Positions 15,632 to 24,848 of a stretch of DNA of 64,000 nt are shown here, in pieces (position 1 is the first letter of the stretch; each line of letters starts with the position of its first letter). The stretch covers positions 12,385-76,384 of the forward strand of contig NZ_JACOQH010000011.1 of NCBI RefSeq assembly GCF_014297335.1. Reading direction: 5' to 3'. The notes under the pieces are model-generated. The model saw nothing but the letters and a program-made list of their open reading frames with translations, had not been told where the DNA came from and ran no database searches. Made by a program: the position numbers and the translations under genes. The DNA comes from Roseburia_D yibonii. Its GTDB lineage: Bacteria > Bacillota > Clostridia > Lachnospirales > Lachnospiraceae.

Positions 15632-16068
15632 TCCTTTAAAGGATTGCCCTGACCGTCCACTTTGATGGAGCCGCAGAGGATCATGATTCCTTCCACGAGT
15701 CCCCAGATACTGATACCGAATACGATCAGTGCGCCGATACCGAAACAGGAAAGAAGGATGCCGACAATCGTGCATACCAGCTGGATCACAGCTTTTGTTG
15801 TATAGCCGAGATAGAAGTTATGTACACCGAAAGAACCGAGAAAAATGCCAAGCAGTCCGGCTGCCATTTTGGATTTCGCGTTCGGGTTGGTGTTAGCATC
15901 CGGCATAAGGGAAACACCACAATTTAAACATACGGTACTGGTCTGTGGAACCGGTTTGCCGCAGTTCGGACAAAAATTATTGCCCTGTCCCTTCGGGCAG
16001 CCACATTTTACACAGATGACAGCATCGTCTGTCTGATAAGATGATCCGCAGTTTCTGCAAAAATACAT
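15628..16068 (-). CDS. Zinc-ribbon TM2 domain membrane protein
   Basis: The 146-residue protein has an N-terminal pair of zinc-ribbon-like CxxC units (CRNCG near residue 4, CVKCGCPKG, CPNCG, CLNCG) followed by a TM2 domain from about residue 70 with two membrane helices (GLLGIFLGSFGVHNFYLGY is diagnostic). Function is unknown in bacteria. I chose the ATG at 16068, which follows AAGGAGG; the frame runs further upstream without support. It ends tail-to-tail with the MATE gene, overlapping by 4 bases. Confidence 0.88.
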   Translation of the reverse strand: MYFCRNCGSSYQTDDAVICVKCGCPKGQGNNFCPNCGKPVPQTSTVCLNCGVSLMPDANTNPNAKSKMAAGLLGIFLGSFGVHNFYLGYTTKAVIQLVCTIVGILLSCFGIGALIVFGISIWGLVEGIMILCGSIKVDGQGNPLKD

Positions 16069-16212
16069 ATAAAATCCTCCTTGAATGTAAAAAAATTTCA
16101 TAACTGTAGTTGTAATCATATCATTTTTGGAGAGGACTGTAAACAAGTGCGGTGCGAAAGTAAAAAATATTTAAGAATTGGTCGAAAAAACAAAAACGGA
16201 AAGAGGAAAATT

Positions 16213-16899
16213 ATGACAGGTCAGATCAAAGATCAGATACGATATGAAGATGACGCGGTGCTTGTGTGCAGAAAACCGGCAGGCATTCCGGTGCAGACCG
16301 CGAGAGCGGGACAGCAGGATATGGTAAGCCTGCTAAAAAATTACCGGGCGGCAAAAAAAGAGGAGCCGTATATCGGTCTGGTGCACCGGCTTGACCAGCC
16401 CGTGGAGGGGATCATGGTATTCGCGAAAACCAAACAGGCGGCGGCAGCGCTTGCCGCACAGGTTGGCGCACGCAGTGTGGATAAGAATTATTATGCGGTC
16501 ATATGGGGAAAAATGAAGGAAAAAGACGGAGAACTCTGCGATCATCTGTCAAAGGACGGGCGGACGAACTGTTCCCGTGCGGTAAGCGAAAATACACCGG
16601 GCGCGAAGCGGGCGGAACTTTCCTATCATACGGTGGCGGAAACGGAAGAAAAGAGCCTGCTTTTTATCACATTAAAGACCGGGCGGCATCATCAGATCCG
16701 TGTGCAGCTGTCACATGCCGGTCATCCGATCTACGGGGACGGCAAATACGGAGCCAGAAAAGAGAGCGGGTATCTGCCGCTTGCGCTCTGCTCCTGCAGG
16801 CTTGGGTTTGTGCATCCGGTGACAAAGAAAAAGATGGAGTTTGAGATCCGCCCGGAGGGAAAGGCGTTTTTTGAATTTTTCCCGCCGGAAGAAAAATGA
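16213..16899 (+). CDS. RluA family pseudouridine synthase
   Basis: This enzyme converts uridine to pseudouridine in RNA. The 228-residue protein contains the catalytic HRLDQPV motif (about residue 59, with the active-site Asp), the GRHHQIRVQL segment and the DGKYG block of the RluA family. There is no N-terminal S4 domain, so it resembles the short RluA/YlyB-like members whose targets in rRNA or tRNA vary. The start at 16213 follows AAGAGGAAAA; the longer open frame from 16081 overlaps the divergent TM2 promoter region and is unlikely. Confidence 0.9.
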   Translation: MTGQIKDQIRYEDDAVLVCRKPAGIPVQTARAGQQDMVSLLKNYRAAKKEEPYIGLVHRLDQPVEGIMVFAKTKQAAAALAAQVGARSVDKNYYAVIWGKMKEKDGELCDHLSKDGRTNCSRAVSENTPGAKRAELSYHTVAETEEKSLLFITLKTGRHHQIRVQLSHAGHPIYGDGKYGARKESGYLPLALCSCRLGFVHPVTKKKMEFEIRPEGKAFFEFFPPEEK

Positions 16900-16936
16900 C
16901 AGGATAGAGCATGGAAAATGCGGGCATACTGAAGGT

Positions 16937-17995
16937 ATGAAAACGTATGAATCAAAGTTGCTCTGGAAAAAAATATTAAAACTTGCTGGAATCACGACAG
17001 GGGTATATGTTGGCGTACGCTTCTTTTTACCTCTCGTGATTCCTTTTTTTGTGGCATTCGCACTGGCGGCGCTTTTACATGGCGCAGCCGCAAAGATTGA
17101 AAAGAAAGCGGGAAAGGGAAAACGCGCGCTCCGTCTTTTTTTGTTCTTTTTCTGTTTCCTGCTCACAGTCTTTGGCGGCCTGCTTCTAATCTACGGGCTG
17201 GCGGTGCAGGTAAAGCGCCTGTGCCTTAATTACGGAAATCTGTGTGCGGTGGGAAGAGACTGCTGGCGGGACTGCTGCGCGCGGCTTGAAGTGTTGAGCG
17301 GAATTGAGGCGGAACAGATCAATGCGGTCATCTGTGAGAAGGCGGTCACGTTTTGGAAGAAGGGACAGGATCAGGTGATGGCGTGTATGTTTGACCGGTC
17401 GGTCAGCAGTATCCGGTGGATGCTGCATGCGGGCTGGATCATGCTCGTGATCTCCGTGGCAACACTTTTAATCTTCCTTGATTACGACGGGCTTGTGCGG
17501 CGGTTTCAAAATTTCGGGATCGGAAATGTGGCAGGGCACATCGCGGGCAGACTGAAAACCGCAGGAGGCGCCTATCTGAAAGCGCAGCTCATCATCTGGC
17601 TGTGTGTCAGCGCGATCTGCGTAACCGGGCTGTTTCTCACCGGAAATTCCTATGCGCTCCTGGCAGGGATCGCGATCGGAGTTTGTGACGCGCTGCCGTT
17701 TCTTGGAACAGGAACGGTATTTATCCCCTGGATGATCTTAGAAGTGCTTCAGGGAAAATACGGACTTGCCCTATGGTATCTCGGCATCTATCTCGCCTGT
17801 TCCATTACGCGGGAAATGTTAGAGCCAAAGCTCGTGGGCGGCGGGATCGGGGTGCATCCGGTCTGCGTGCTGATGAGCATCTATATCGGGATCAAAGTGT
17901 ATGGGGGAGTCGGTGTGATCTTCGGGCCGCTCTCGGCGTTCCTGATCTGGGAGATCTATAAGATGACGACGGAGGAAGCGGATGCATCTGCATGA
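16937..17995 (+). CDS. AI-2E family transporter / sporulation YtvI-like permease
   Basis: The 352-residue integral membrane protein belongs to the AI-2E transporter family (PF01594 type). It has a hydrophobic pair near residues 15-50, a third segment at about 70-90, a soluble loop with several Cys residues (110-160), and a cluster of helices to the end. The conserved SYALLAGIAIGVCDALPFLG and GGGIGVHP regions are present. The sporulation protein YtvI is of this family; other members export small molecules or ions. Start chosen at ATG 16937 (GAAGG nearby); the frame upstream overlaps rluA. The role here is unresolved. Confidence 0.82.
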   Translation: MKTYESKLLWKKILKLAGITTGVYVGVRFFLPLVIPFFVAFALAALLHGAAAKIEKKAGKGKRALRLFLFFFCFLLTVFGGLLLIYGLAVQVKRLCLNYGNLCAVGRDCWRDCCARLEVLSGIEAEQINAVICEKAVTFWKKGQDQVMACMFDRSVSSIRWMLHAGWIMLVISVATLLIFLDYDGLVRRFQNFGIGNVAGHIAGRLKTAGGAYLKAQLIIWLCVSAICVTGLFLTGNSYALLAGIAIGVCDALPFLGTGTVFIPWMILEVLQGKYGLALWYLGIYLACSITREMLEPKLVGGGIGVHPVCVLMSIYIGIKVYGGVGVIFGPLSAFLIWEIYKMTTEEADASA

Positions 17996-18020
17996 CCATC
18001 ATTTTCCTCGTCGCCGTTAC

Positions 18021-18061
18021 AAAAAAAATCCCCGGTCACGAAATCGGCTCGTGACCGGGGA
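18021..18061 (-). terminator. Intrinsic terminator of the CoA-transferase gene
   Basis: A perfect 13-bp stem (18029-18041 with 18049-18061) is followed on the minus strand by eight T residues. It lies 19 bases after the stop of the butyryl-CoA:acetate CoA-transferase gene. Confidence 0.9.
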
Positions 18062-18079
18062 ATCAGTCTGGACGGATGG

Positions 18080-19420
18080 TTATTTGTTGCTTCTTCTCCA
18101 GATATGCATTTTTTCAGCTTCTTTGATCAGTTCATCACGGAACTGCGGATGCGCGATGGAGATCAGCGCTTCCGTACGCTGCCATGCAGAGAGACCCTTT
18201 AAGTTTACTTTACCGTATTCGGTAACTACATAATGGGTGTTTGCACGGGTATCGGTAACGATAGAACCGTTGTCTAAGGTCGGCAGGATTCTGGATTTTA
18301 ACTGTCCGTCCTTGGTTGTAAAGGTGGAGGAGCAGCAGATGAAGCTCTTTCCGCCCTTGGACAGGTAAGCGCCGAGTACGAAGTCAAGCTGTCCGCCGGC
18401 TCCGCTGATCTGCTTGATTCCTGCGGATTCCGCATTGACCTGACCGAACAGATCGATATTTACCGCGTTGTTGATGGAGATAAAGTTATCCAGCGCGGAA
18501 ATAGAGCGGATATCGTTTGTATAGCTTACCGGAGCACTCATCATTTCAGGGTTGTCATCCAGGTAGTCGTACATCTTCTTGGTACCGCAGCCAAAACCGA
18601 AGGTCTGGCGGAAACGGTCGATGTTCTTCTTAGAACCGTTGATCTTTCCGGCTTTTGCGATATCAACGAAAGCGTCAACGTACATCTCAGTATGTACACC
18701 GAGGTCTTTTAAGTCGGATTCCGCGATCAGGGAACCAACCGCATTTGGCATACCACCAATACCGAGCTGTAAGCAGGCACCGTTTGGAATCTCTTCTACG
18801 ATCAGTTTCGCAACAGCCTTATCGACATCAGTTGCAGGACCGCCTGCACCCATCTCAGCGATCGGGTCATTCGGGCCTTCTACGATCATATCAACCTTGG
18901 AAATATGGATGCTGTTCTCGAAACCACCGAGGCAGCGCGGCATATTTTCATTTACTTCAACGATGATCTTCTTAGAATTTTCACAGACAGCCATCATATG
19001 GGAAGCGTTCGGTCCGAAATTGAAATAGCCGTGCTTATCCATCGGAGCTACCTGAAACATTGCAACATCGTTTTTGCAGTCCAGATCGTAGTAGTAACGT
19101 GGAAGCTCGGAATAACGGATCGGAGCATAGTAAGCGAATCCTCTGCTGATGTATTTACGTTCAATACCGGACATATGCCAGGAGTTCCAGGTGAAGTGCT
19201 CACCGGCATCTTCACGCTCAAATACAGCGAGCGGTTTTAAAAGGATACCGCCGCGAAGCTTTACATCCTTTAACTCATCCGTACGTTTTGCAAGGGCCTT
19301 ATCCAGCGCATTTGCAGTGGCATTACACCATCCGTAGTCCACCCAGTCGCCGGACTGAACGACTTTTACGGCTTCATCCGCTGAAACCAGTTTCTGTTTG
19401 TATTCCTGTGAATAATCCAT
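18080..19420 (-). CDS. but: Butyryl-CoA:acetate CoA-transferase
   Basis: This enzyme carries out the last step of butyrate formation in gut Clostridia: it transfers CoA from butyryl-CoA to acetate, releasing butyrate and acetyl-CoA. The 446-residue product matches what I remember of the Roseburia/Eubacterium rectale enzyme almost throughout (WVDYGWCNATANALD, LGIGGMPNAVGSLIAESDL, ISGAGGQLDFVLGAYLSKGG). The catalytic glutamate of family I CoA-transferases fits the Glu in LGVHTEMYVDAF. It is a single-gene unit with AAGGAGG before the ATG and its own strong terminator. This gene is the best functional marker of the organism in the window; a 4-hydroxybutyrate CoA-transferase is the alternative. 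Confidence 0.92.
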   Translation of the reverse strand: MDYSQEYKQKLVSADEAVKVVQSGDWVDYGWCNATANALDKALAKRTDELKDVKLRGGILLKPLAVFEREDAGEHFTWNSWHMSGIERKYISRGFAYYAPIRYSELPRYYYDLDCKNDVAMFQVAPMDKHGYFNFGPNASHMMAVCENSKKIIVEVNENMPRCLGGFENSIHISKVDMIVEGPNDPIAEMGAGGPATDVDKAVAKLIVEEIPNGACLQLGIGGMPNAVGSLIAESDLKDLGVHTEMYVDAFVDIAKAGKINGSKKNIDRFRQTFGFGCGTKKMYDYLDDNPEMMSAPVSYTNDIRSISALDNFISINNAVNIDLFGQVNAESAGIKQISGAGGQLDFVLGAYLSKGGKSFICCSSTFTTKDGQLKSRILPTLDNGSIVTDTRANTHYVVTEYGKVNLKGLSAWQRTEALISIAHPQFRDELIKEAEKMHIWRRSNK

Positions 19421-19592
19421 GAAAAACCTCCTTAAATTTCAACTCATAGTCTGAAAAAGTCAGATTGTTAAATTTTTACCATACTCGTATAGTATCACTT
19501 TATGGCGAAATTTACAAGCGTACGGTCGGGGAAATTTCTGGAAACAGACGGCTGTTCCTATAGAAAAACATAAAAATATCCCCCCCGGTGGC

Positions 19593-19621
19593 TTGTGGCA
19601 GAAAAAAAAGCGTTTTATACT
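19593..19621 (+). promoter_or_regulatory. Probable promoter of cbiMQO
   Basis: TTGTGG (19593-19598) and TATACT (19616-19621) are separated by 17 bases, about 58 bases before cbiM. The 258-base gap between the divergent CoA-transferase and cbiM holds this promoter and short inverted repeats (TCTGA/TCAGA near 19451-19466), but no full cobalamin riboswitch that I can see. Confidence 0.65.
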
Positions 19622-19678
19622 TTTTGAAAGAAGTAATTGAGAAATTGTTTCACAAAGAAAAGAATCAGGAGAACATTT

Positions 19679-20674
19679 ATGCATATTCCGGACAATTATC
19701 TAAGCCCATCCACCTGCGCGGTCCTAGGGACGGCAATGGTTCCGGTGTGGGCGGTTTCTGTAAAAAAAGTAAAAGCGGAGATCCCAAAGGAGAAGATCCC
19801 GCTCCTCGGTATCGGGGCGGCGTTTTCATTTCTTGGGATGATGTTCAATATCCCGCTTCCCGGCGGTACGACCGGCCATGCGGTGGGAGGGACGCTTATC
19901 GCTGCGCTCTGCGGCCCGTACGCGGCATGTATTTCCGTGACGATCGCGCTGCTCGTACAGGCGCTGTTGTTTGGGGACGGCGGGATTCTCGCGTTTGGCG
20001 CGAACTGCTTTAACATGGCATTTGTCCTGCCGTTTGTAGGCTATATGGTTGCCCAGGTGCTGAAACATTACCTGAAGGGAAAACATGCGGATTCCATCGC
20101 TTACGGGATCGGCGCGTATTTCGGGATCAACGCGGCGGCACTTTGCGCGGCAATCGAGTTTGGCGTTCAGCCGCTCTTATTTACGGATGCGGCAGGAAAA
20201 GCGCTGTACTGTCCATATCCGCTCGGCGTGGCAGTCCCGGCGATGATGATCGGGCATCTGACCGTTTTTGGCGCGGCGGAGGTGATCTTTACGGTTGCCG
20301 TGCTCGCGTTCATGAAAAAGGCGGCACCGGACACCGCCTATGTGAAAAAGAGCCATGCGGTACGCCCAGTGTATCTGCTCCTTACGGCGCTCATCGTGCT
20401 TACGCCGCTCGGTCTGCTTGCGACCGGTACCGCCTGGGGCGAATGGGGAATGGATGAGATCGCGGAAGTGGTATCCGGTGGAAAAGCGCTCGGCTACACG
20501 CCTGCGGGCATGGCGGACGGAATGGATTTTTCGGCGCTGTTTCCGGATTATACAGTCGCGGGAATGCCGGAGTGGCTTGGCTATATCCTGTCGGCAGTGA
20601 TTGGCGCGGCACTCGTGATCATTATTTTTAAACTGATCGGAAGTTTTAAGAAAAGTAAGGTCGATTTTGATTGA
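19679..20674 (+). CDS. cbiM: Cobalt/nickel ECF transporter substrate-binding membrane protein CbiM
   Basis: CbiM is the substrate-capturing membrane subunit of a group I ECF metal transporter. The 331-residue protein begins MHIPDNYLSP, where the second-position His and the following residues form the N-terminal metal site. It has the FSFLGMMFNIPLPGGTTGHAVGG segment and FGDGGILAFGANCFNMA. The extra C-terminal part, with a final membrane helix, resembles a fused CbiN/PDGLE-type domain (NikMN-like). The start was chosen after AGGAGA; an upstream open extension lacks a site. cbiQ overlaps its stop. Cobalt versus nickel cannot be decided here. Confidence 0.9.
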   Translation: MHIPDNYLSPSTCAVLGTAMVPVWAVSVKKVKAEIPKEKIPLLGIGAAFSFLGMMFNIPLPGGTTGHAVGGTLIAALCGPYAACISVTIALLVQALLFGDGGILAFGANCFNMAFVLPFVGYMVAQVLKHYLKGKHADSIAYGIGAYFGINAAALCAAIEFGVQPLLFTDAAGKALYCPYPLGVAVPAMMIGHLTVFGAAEVIFTVAVLAFMKKAAPDTAYVKKSHAVRPVYLLLTALIVLTPLGLLATGTAWGEWGMDEIAEVVSGGKALGYTPAGMADGMDFSALFPDYTVAGMPEWLGYILSAVIGAALVIIIFKLIGSFKKSKVDFD

Positions 20675-21483
20675 AAAAACAGACAGAACTCCCGGAATGG
20701 ATGACACAGACAGAAGATTATGTGCCATCGCGGGATAAGGACAGCTTTCAGAAGAAAACATCAGGGCAGCTTTTAAAGCTGCTTGCAAGAATAAGGATGC
20801 AGACGGTCCGGCGGAAAGAAAAAGAAATTTCCGCCGGGATCAGTCTGCTTTTGCTGTTTGTGACGGTGTTACTCACCGTATGCGCGCACGGCTTACGTTT
20901 CCCGGTCACAGTCCTTGGGCTCATGATCGTACTGCTCGCGGCATTTTCCGGCAAAGATATCCGGCAGATCCTTGTGGAAACGCTGACCGGAGTGGGATTT
21001 TCCCTGGTATTTACACTTCCGGCGGCGTTACTTGGAAATGTGTATTCCATGCAGGTGATCGCCACAAAGACCGCGGTCACGGTAATGGCAGTCGCCATGT
21101 TAAACCATGCGGTGCGCTGGAATAAGATCTGCGCTTCGTTGAGCCGGTGCCATCTGCCCGATACGTTTCTGTTTGTGTTTGATATGACCGTAAAGTATCT
21201 GGTCGTGCTCGGGCGCAGCTGTAAAGAACTTCTGGATGCGCTGACGCTCCGCTCGGTCGGGAAAAATCCGGATAAGAAGCGCGCGGCAGGAGGGATCCTC
21301 GCAGTCACCTATCTGAGATCACAGCGGATGGCGGAGGAAACCTATCTTGCCATGCACTGCAGAGGGTATGACGGAACTTACCGTTATTATATGAAACATA
21401 AGAAAAACCGGTGGGATCTTCTGCCGGTTGGTCTGCTTGCCGCAGAGATCGTACTTTATATTATGGAAGGAGCGTATTTATGA
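20671..21483 (+). CDS. cbiQ: Cobalt/nickel ECF transporter transmembrane protein CbiQ
   Basis: CbiQ is the EcfT-type scaffold of the metal transporter. The 270-residue protein has five or so hydrophobic segments between about 50 and 265 and the coupling motif region LTLRSVG, with the second Arg-rich helix AMHCRGYDGTYRYY typical of CbiQ. The TTG at 20671 overlaps the cbiM stop (TTGA); an ATG at 20701 is an alternative start. Its stop overlaps the cbiO start as ATGA. The three genes form a coupled operon. Confidence 0.88.
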   Translation: MKKQTELPEWMTQTEDYVPSRDKDSFQKKTSGQLLKLLARIRMQTVRRKEKEISAGISLLLLFVTVLLTVCAHGLRFPVTVLGLMIVLLAAFSGKDIRQILVETLTGVGFSLVFTLPAALLGNVYSMQVIATKTAVTVMAVAMLNHAVRWNKICASLSRCHLPDTFLFVFDMTVKYLVVLGRSCKELLDALTLRSVGKNPDKKRAAGGILAVTYLRSQRMAEETYLAMHCRGYDGTYRYYMKHKKNRWDLLPVGLLAAEIVLYIMEGAYL

Positions 21484-22169
21484 TCACCTTAAAAGATATC
21501 TGTTTTGCGTATGAAGACCGTCCGGTCTTAAAACATATCGACCTTCAGGTAGAAGCGGGAGAGACCGTGATGTTAGAAGGCCCGAACGGCTGTGGGAAAT
21601 CAACGCTGATCCGTATCTTAAACGCGCTTGCGTTTGCGGATCTTGGAACCTATGAGTTTGACGGGGATATCATCGATGAAAAGAGCATGAAGAAAGAGAG
21701 CTTTGCGAAAGCATTTCACCAGAAGATCGGTTATGTGTTTCAGAATCCCGAGGCACAGCTTTTCTGCGCAAGTGTAGAGGAAGAGATCGCGTTTGCCCCG
21801 ATGCAGATGGGACTTCCGGAGGAGGAAGTAAAAAGACGGGTAGAAGACTGTATCGCACTTTTAAACCTCGGATCCCTGCGGGACCGCGCGCCGTATTATC
21901 TCAGTACCGGAGAAAAAAAGAAAGTGGCGATCGCATCAATACTTTCCATGAACCCGAAAGTTCTTGTGCTGGATGAACCGTTAAGCGGGCTGGATACAGA
22001 GACCGAAGAATGGCTTACCGGTTTTTTGCTGCAGTTAAAAAAATCCGGCAAAACCATGATCATAGCAACGCATAATCATAAGTTTGCCGGGACGGTTGCG
22101 GACCGTATCGTTTTCATGGACCGGGATCATCACATCGATCACATCTGGAAACGGGACACAGACCTATAA
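21480..22169 (+). CDS. cbiO: Cobalt/nickel ECF transporter ATP-binding protein CbiO
   Basis: This is the ATPase of the metal transporter, 229 residues. Walker A is GPNGCGKST (about 36-44), the Q-loop is VFQNPEAQLF (characteristic of ECF ATPases), the signature is LSTGEKKKVAIA, Walker B is VLVLDEPLSGLD, and the H-loop is IIATHNHKF. A single ATPase gene is present, so the complex should use a homodimer. Its 3' end overlaps the convergent gene at 22164 by 6 bases. Confidence 0.93.
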   Translation: MITLKDICFAYEDRPVLKHIDLQVEAGETVMLEGPNGCGKSTLIRILNALAFADLGTYEFDGDIIDEKSMKKESFAKAFHQKIGYVFQNPEAQLFCASVEEEIAFAPMQMGLPEEEVKRRVEDCIALLNLGSLRDRAPYYLSTGEKKKVAIASILSMNPKVLVLDEPLSGLDTETEEWLTGFLLQLKKSGKTMIIATHNHKFAGTVADRIVFMDRDHHIDHIWKRDTDL

Positions 22170-22667
22170 AATAACCTTGCGCATGTAACGCTTGTGAAGG
22201 GTATCGATCATCTTTTCATCCGGTTCAAAAGAGATGATGTGGATCGTGTTGTTGTCACGGTATACGACATCATAGATCTTTGCGTCCGGTCTGCCGGATA
22301 CGGCTTTTAATTTCTTTACATCGCTGTTTCTTGCGTACTGATTCAGTTCTCCGGAACCCTGCGGAGCGATCAGGATCAGCTCATCGAGGTCGATCTTTGC
22401 AACTTTCTTTCTTTTTCTTTTCGCCTTGATCTTGTCGATGTCGAGCTCGCCCTCGATATAGGTATATTCATACTCCATATCGCAGGAACCGTGCATAAAG
22501 TAGGCAAAAACCGCAAACAGCACGGTCGGAACAAAGAGTCCGAGCGGAGAAAAGAGAATGGTTCCAAGTGCGCTCAATATGGTAAGCGCAATGAGCAGAT
22601 ACTGCGCGAACAGCTGTCCGTAGGACGGCCGTTTTTTGATCATAACGGTATTTTCAAAAATACTCAT
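22164..22667 (-). CDS. Membrane protein of unknown function, DUF6106-like
   Basis: The 167-residue protein has two adjacent membrane helices (about 20-60) followed by a beta-rich cytoplasmic domain with EYTYIEGELDIDKI and a conserved C-terminus (FEPDEKMIDTLHKRYMRKVIL). This resembles the DUF6106 family of Clostridia as I remember it. The start at 22667 follows GGAAAGGACAGGA; the frame continues upstream to 22712 without a site. The gene ends inside cbiO (6-base convergent overlap). No function is known. Confidence 0.7.
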   Translation of the reverse strand: MSIFENTVMIKKRPSYGQLFAQYLLIALTILSALGTILFSPLGLFVPTVLFAVFAYFMHGSCDMEYEYTYIEGELDIDKIKAKRKRKKVAKIDLDELILIAPQGSGELNQYARNSDVKKLKAVSGRPDAKIYDVVYRDNNTIHIISFEPDEKMIDTLHKRYMRKVIL

Positions 22668-22835
22668 AAAAAAATCCTGTCCTTTCCTTCTGGTATAACT
22701 TACTGAGAGCATTATATACTTTTTTTGCGTTTTATTCCAGTAAAAAAAGTATAAACAAATGGGGAAGCTGGATTTTTTAGCTTATTTAGTATATATTAAG
22801 TAGTAGATTTACAGGCAGACGAAATGGAGGAGACT

Positions 22836-24848
22836 ATGAAGCCATATCATGTTACAGGGGATGCTCTCTCGGTGTTTAAAGAGGGAATAAGCAGAGAATG
22901 GGTGATGACAAACGGGATCGGAGGCTATGCTGGCAGCTCCGTCATAGGGGCGCATACCAGAAAACATCACGGTTATCTGATCGCGAGTCTGCATCCGCCG
23001 GTGGAACGTTATGTGATCCTGTCGAAAGTTACGGAGCGCTTTACGAGCGGCGGAGCGGTTTTTGATTTTGAAACATCGCAGCGTGGAGAAAATTACAAAG
23101 AGGGCGGATTTCGGAGCGAATGTGTCGAGGGACAGAAATATCTGAAAGATTTTGCCTATGACGGACTGGTGCATTTCTCGTATCAGGCGGGAGACTGCAG
23201 CGTGGAGAAGACGCTGTGCTTTGAGCATGGGAAAAATACGATCGCGGTTTCCTACGAGATCACGAATAACGGAGCGGACGCGGTTTTCTATTTCACACCG
23301 CTTTTTAATTACCGCGCGCACCATGATGGCAGCAGTGTTTCGGATCTGAAATTCGAGACGCGTCATACCAGACATCATATGTACCTGACACCGGAAAAAA
23401 ATAAAGAGATAAAAATCAGGCTGATCGCGACGGACGGAGAAGTGGTAGAGCGGGAACAGCGTTTTGACGAAAATATGCAGCTGCAGACGGAGATCAATGT
23501 GGAGGCAGACTGCATCGATAACAATTTTACGCCGTATGAAGTAAAGTATACGGTTCCGGCCGGAAAGAAAAGAAAGATCGCGCTTATCTGTACGATCGAG
23601 GCGTCCTACAACCGCAATGTGGAGGAGACCATCGAAAATGAATACCGCCGTCTGAACGGGATCATAAAAACGGCAGGATACAGGGATCAGTTCGCGAATA
23701 CGCTAGTGCTTGCGGCGGATCAGTTTTTGGCTTACCGCCAGTCCACCGGGCTTACTACCGTGCTTGCGGGTCTGCCGTGGTTTACGGACTGGGGCAGGGA
23801 TACGATGATCGCGCTGACCGGACTTACGCTTGCGACAAAGCGTTTCGATGAGGCGAGGGATATCCTTACGACCTTTGCGATGTATGTAAAAGACGGACTG
23901 GTGCCGAATATGTTCCCGGATGAGGGAACCGAACCGCTCTACAATACCGTGGACGCGTCCCTGTGGTATTTTTATGCGGTGCATAAATTCCTGACTTACA
24001 GCGATACGCCAAAAAATTATGCCTATGTGAAGGAACATATCTATCCGAAACTGAAAGAGATCATAGAGGCATATAAGAACGGAACGGGATTTTCCATTTT
24101 TATGGATGAGGACGGACTGATCTCGGCGGGAAGCGGACTCGATCAGGTGACCTGGATGGATGTGCGTGTCGGTGACTGGGTGGCAACGCCGCGCCATGGA
24201 AAACCGGTCGAGATCAATGCACTCTGGTACAACGCCTTAAAGGTGATGGAGAGCCTTTCGGTCTATTATGACGAGGATCCAGAGCCGTATCATCTGCTTG
24301 CGGAGCAGGTGCGGGAATCCTTTAACCGTGAGTTCTGGAATGAAGAAAAAGAATGTCTCTACGATGTGTTAGAGCCGGATAAAAAGGATGATAAGGTGCG
24401 CCCGAACCAGATCTATGCGGTATCGCTGCCTTATACCATGATGTCCAAAGAAAGAGAAAAGCGCGTGGTCGAAAAAGTAAAAGACGAACTCTATGCGGGC
24501 TGCGGGCTGCGCTCCCTTGCGCCGGAGGATCCGGATTATCACGGGGTATACAGCGGCTGTCTCGCAAAGCGTGACGCGGCCTATCACCAGGGAACGGCAT
24601 GGGGATTTTTACTCGGCGGATTTTTCACCGCGTATATCAAAGTTTACGGACATTCCGCGCAGACGATGGAGCGTGTAAAAGAAATGCTTTTGCCGGTGCA
24701 GAAACATCTGACGAAGGGATGTGTGGGAACGATCGCCGAGATCTTCGACGGAAACGCGCCACATACCTCCCGTGGCTGTTACGGGCAGGCATGGAGCGTG
24801 GGAGAGATCTTGAGAGCTTATACGGAAGACATCCTTCCATTTTTATAA
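22836..24848 (+). CDS. Glycogen debranching enzyme, amylo-alpha-1,6-glucosidase type
   Basis: The 670-residue protein is predicted to hydrolyse alpha-1,6 branch points of glycogen. An N-terminal GDE_N beta domain (about 1-270, with NGIGGYAGSSVIGAHTRKHHG) is followed by a GH133-type (alpha/alpha)6 barrel. Conserved parts are GLPWFTDWGRDTMIA, YNTVDASLWYF, TWMDVRVGDWVATPRHGKPV and QAWSVGEILRAY; the Asp residues in DWGRD and TWMD fit catalytic positions. Start chosen at 22836 after GGAGG rather than the ATG at 22824. Its 3' end overlaps the convergent glycosyltransferase gene by 31 bases. Confidence 0.92.
   Translation: MKPYHVTGDALSVFKEGISREWVMTNGIGGYAGSSVIGAHTRKHHGYLIASLHPPVERYVILSKVTERFTSGGAVFDFETSQRGENYKEGGFRSECVEGQKYLKDFAYDGLVHFSYQAGDCSVEKTLCFEHGKNTIAVSYEITNNGADAVFYFTPLFNYRAHHDGSSVSDLKFETRHTRHHMYLTPEKNKEIKIRLIATDGEVVEREQRFDENMQLQTEINVEADCIDNNFTPYEVKYTVPAGKKRKIALICTIEASYNRNVEETIENEYRRLNGIIKTAGYRDQFANTLVLAADQFLAYRQSTGLTTVLAGLPWFTDWGRDTMIALTGLTLATKRFDEARDILTTFAMYVKDGLVPNMFPDEGTEPLYNTVDASLWYFYAVHKFLTYSDTPKNYAYVKEHIYPKLKEIIEAYKNGTGFSIFMDEDGLISAGSGLDQVTWMDVRVGDWVATPRHGKPVEINALWYNALKVMESLSVYYDEDPEPYHLLAEQVRESFNREFWNEEKECLYDVLEPDKKDDKVRPNQIYAVSLPYTMMSKEREKRVVEKVKDELYAGCGLRSLAPEDPDYHGVYSGCLAKRDAAYHQGTAWGFLLGGFFTAYIKVYGHSAQTMERVKEMLLPVQKHLTKGCVGTIAEIFDGNAPHTSRGCYGQAWSVGEILRAYTEDILPFL

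Noticed and set aside
16841..16936. N-terminal extension of the AI-2E family permease
   Set aside because: It overlaps the end of the pseudouridine synthase gene and lacks a ribosome-binding site; the ATG at 16937 gives the expected family start.
19421..19678. Cobalamin or NiCo riboswitch before cbiM
   Set aside because: The region is too short after the promoter (about 50 bases) and lacks the conserved B12-box.
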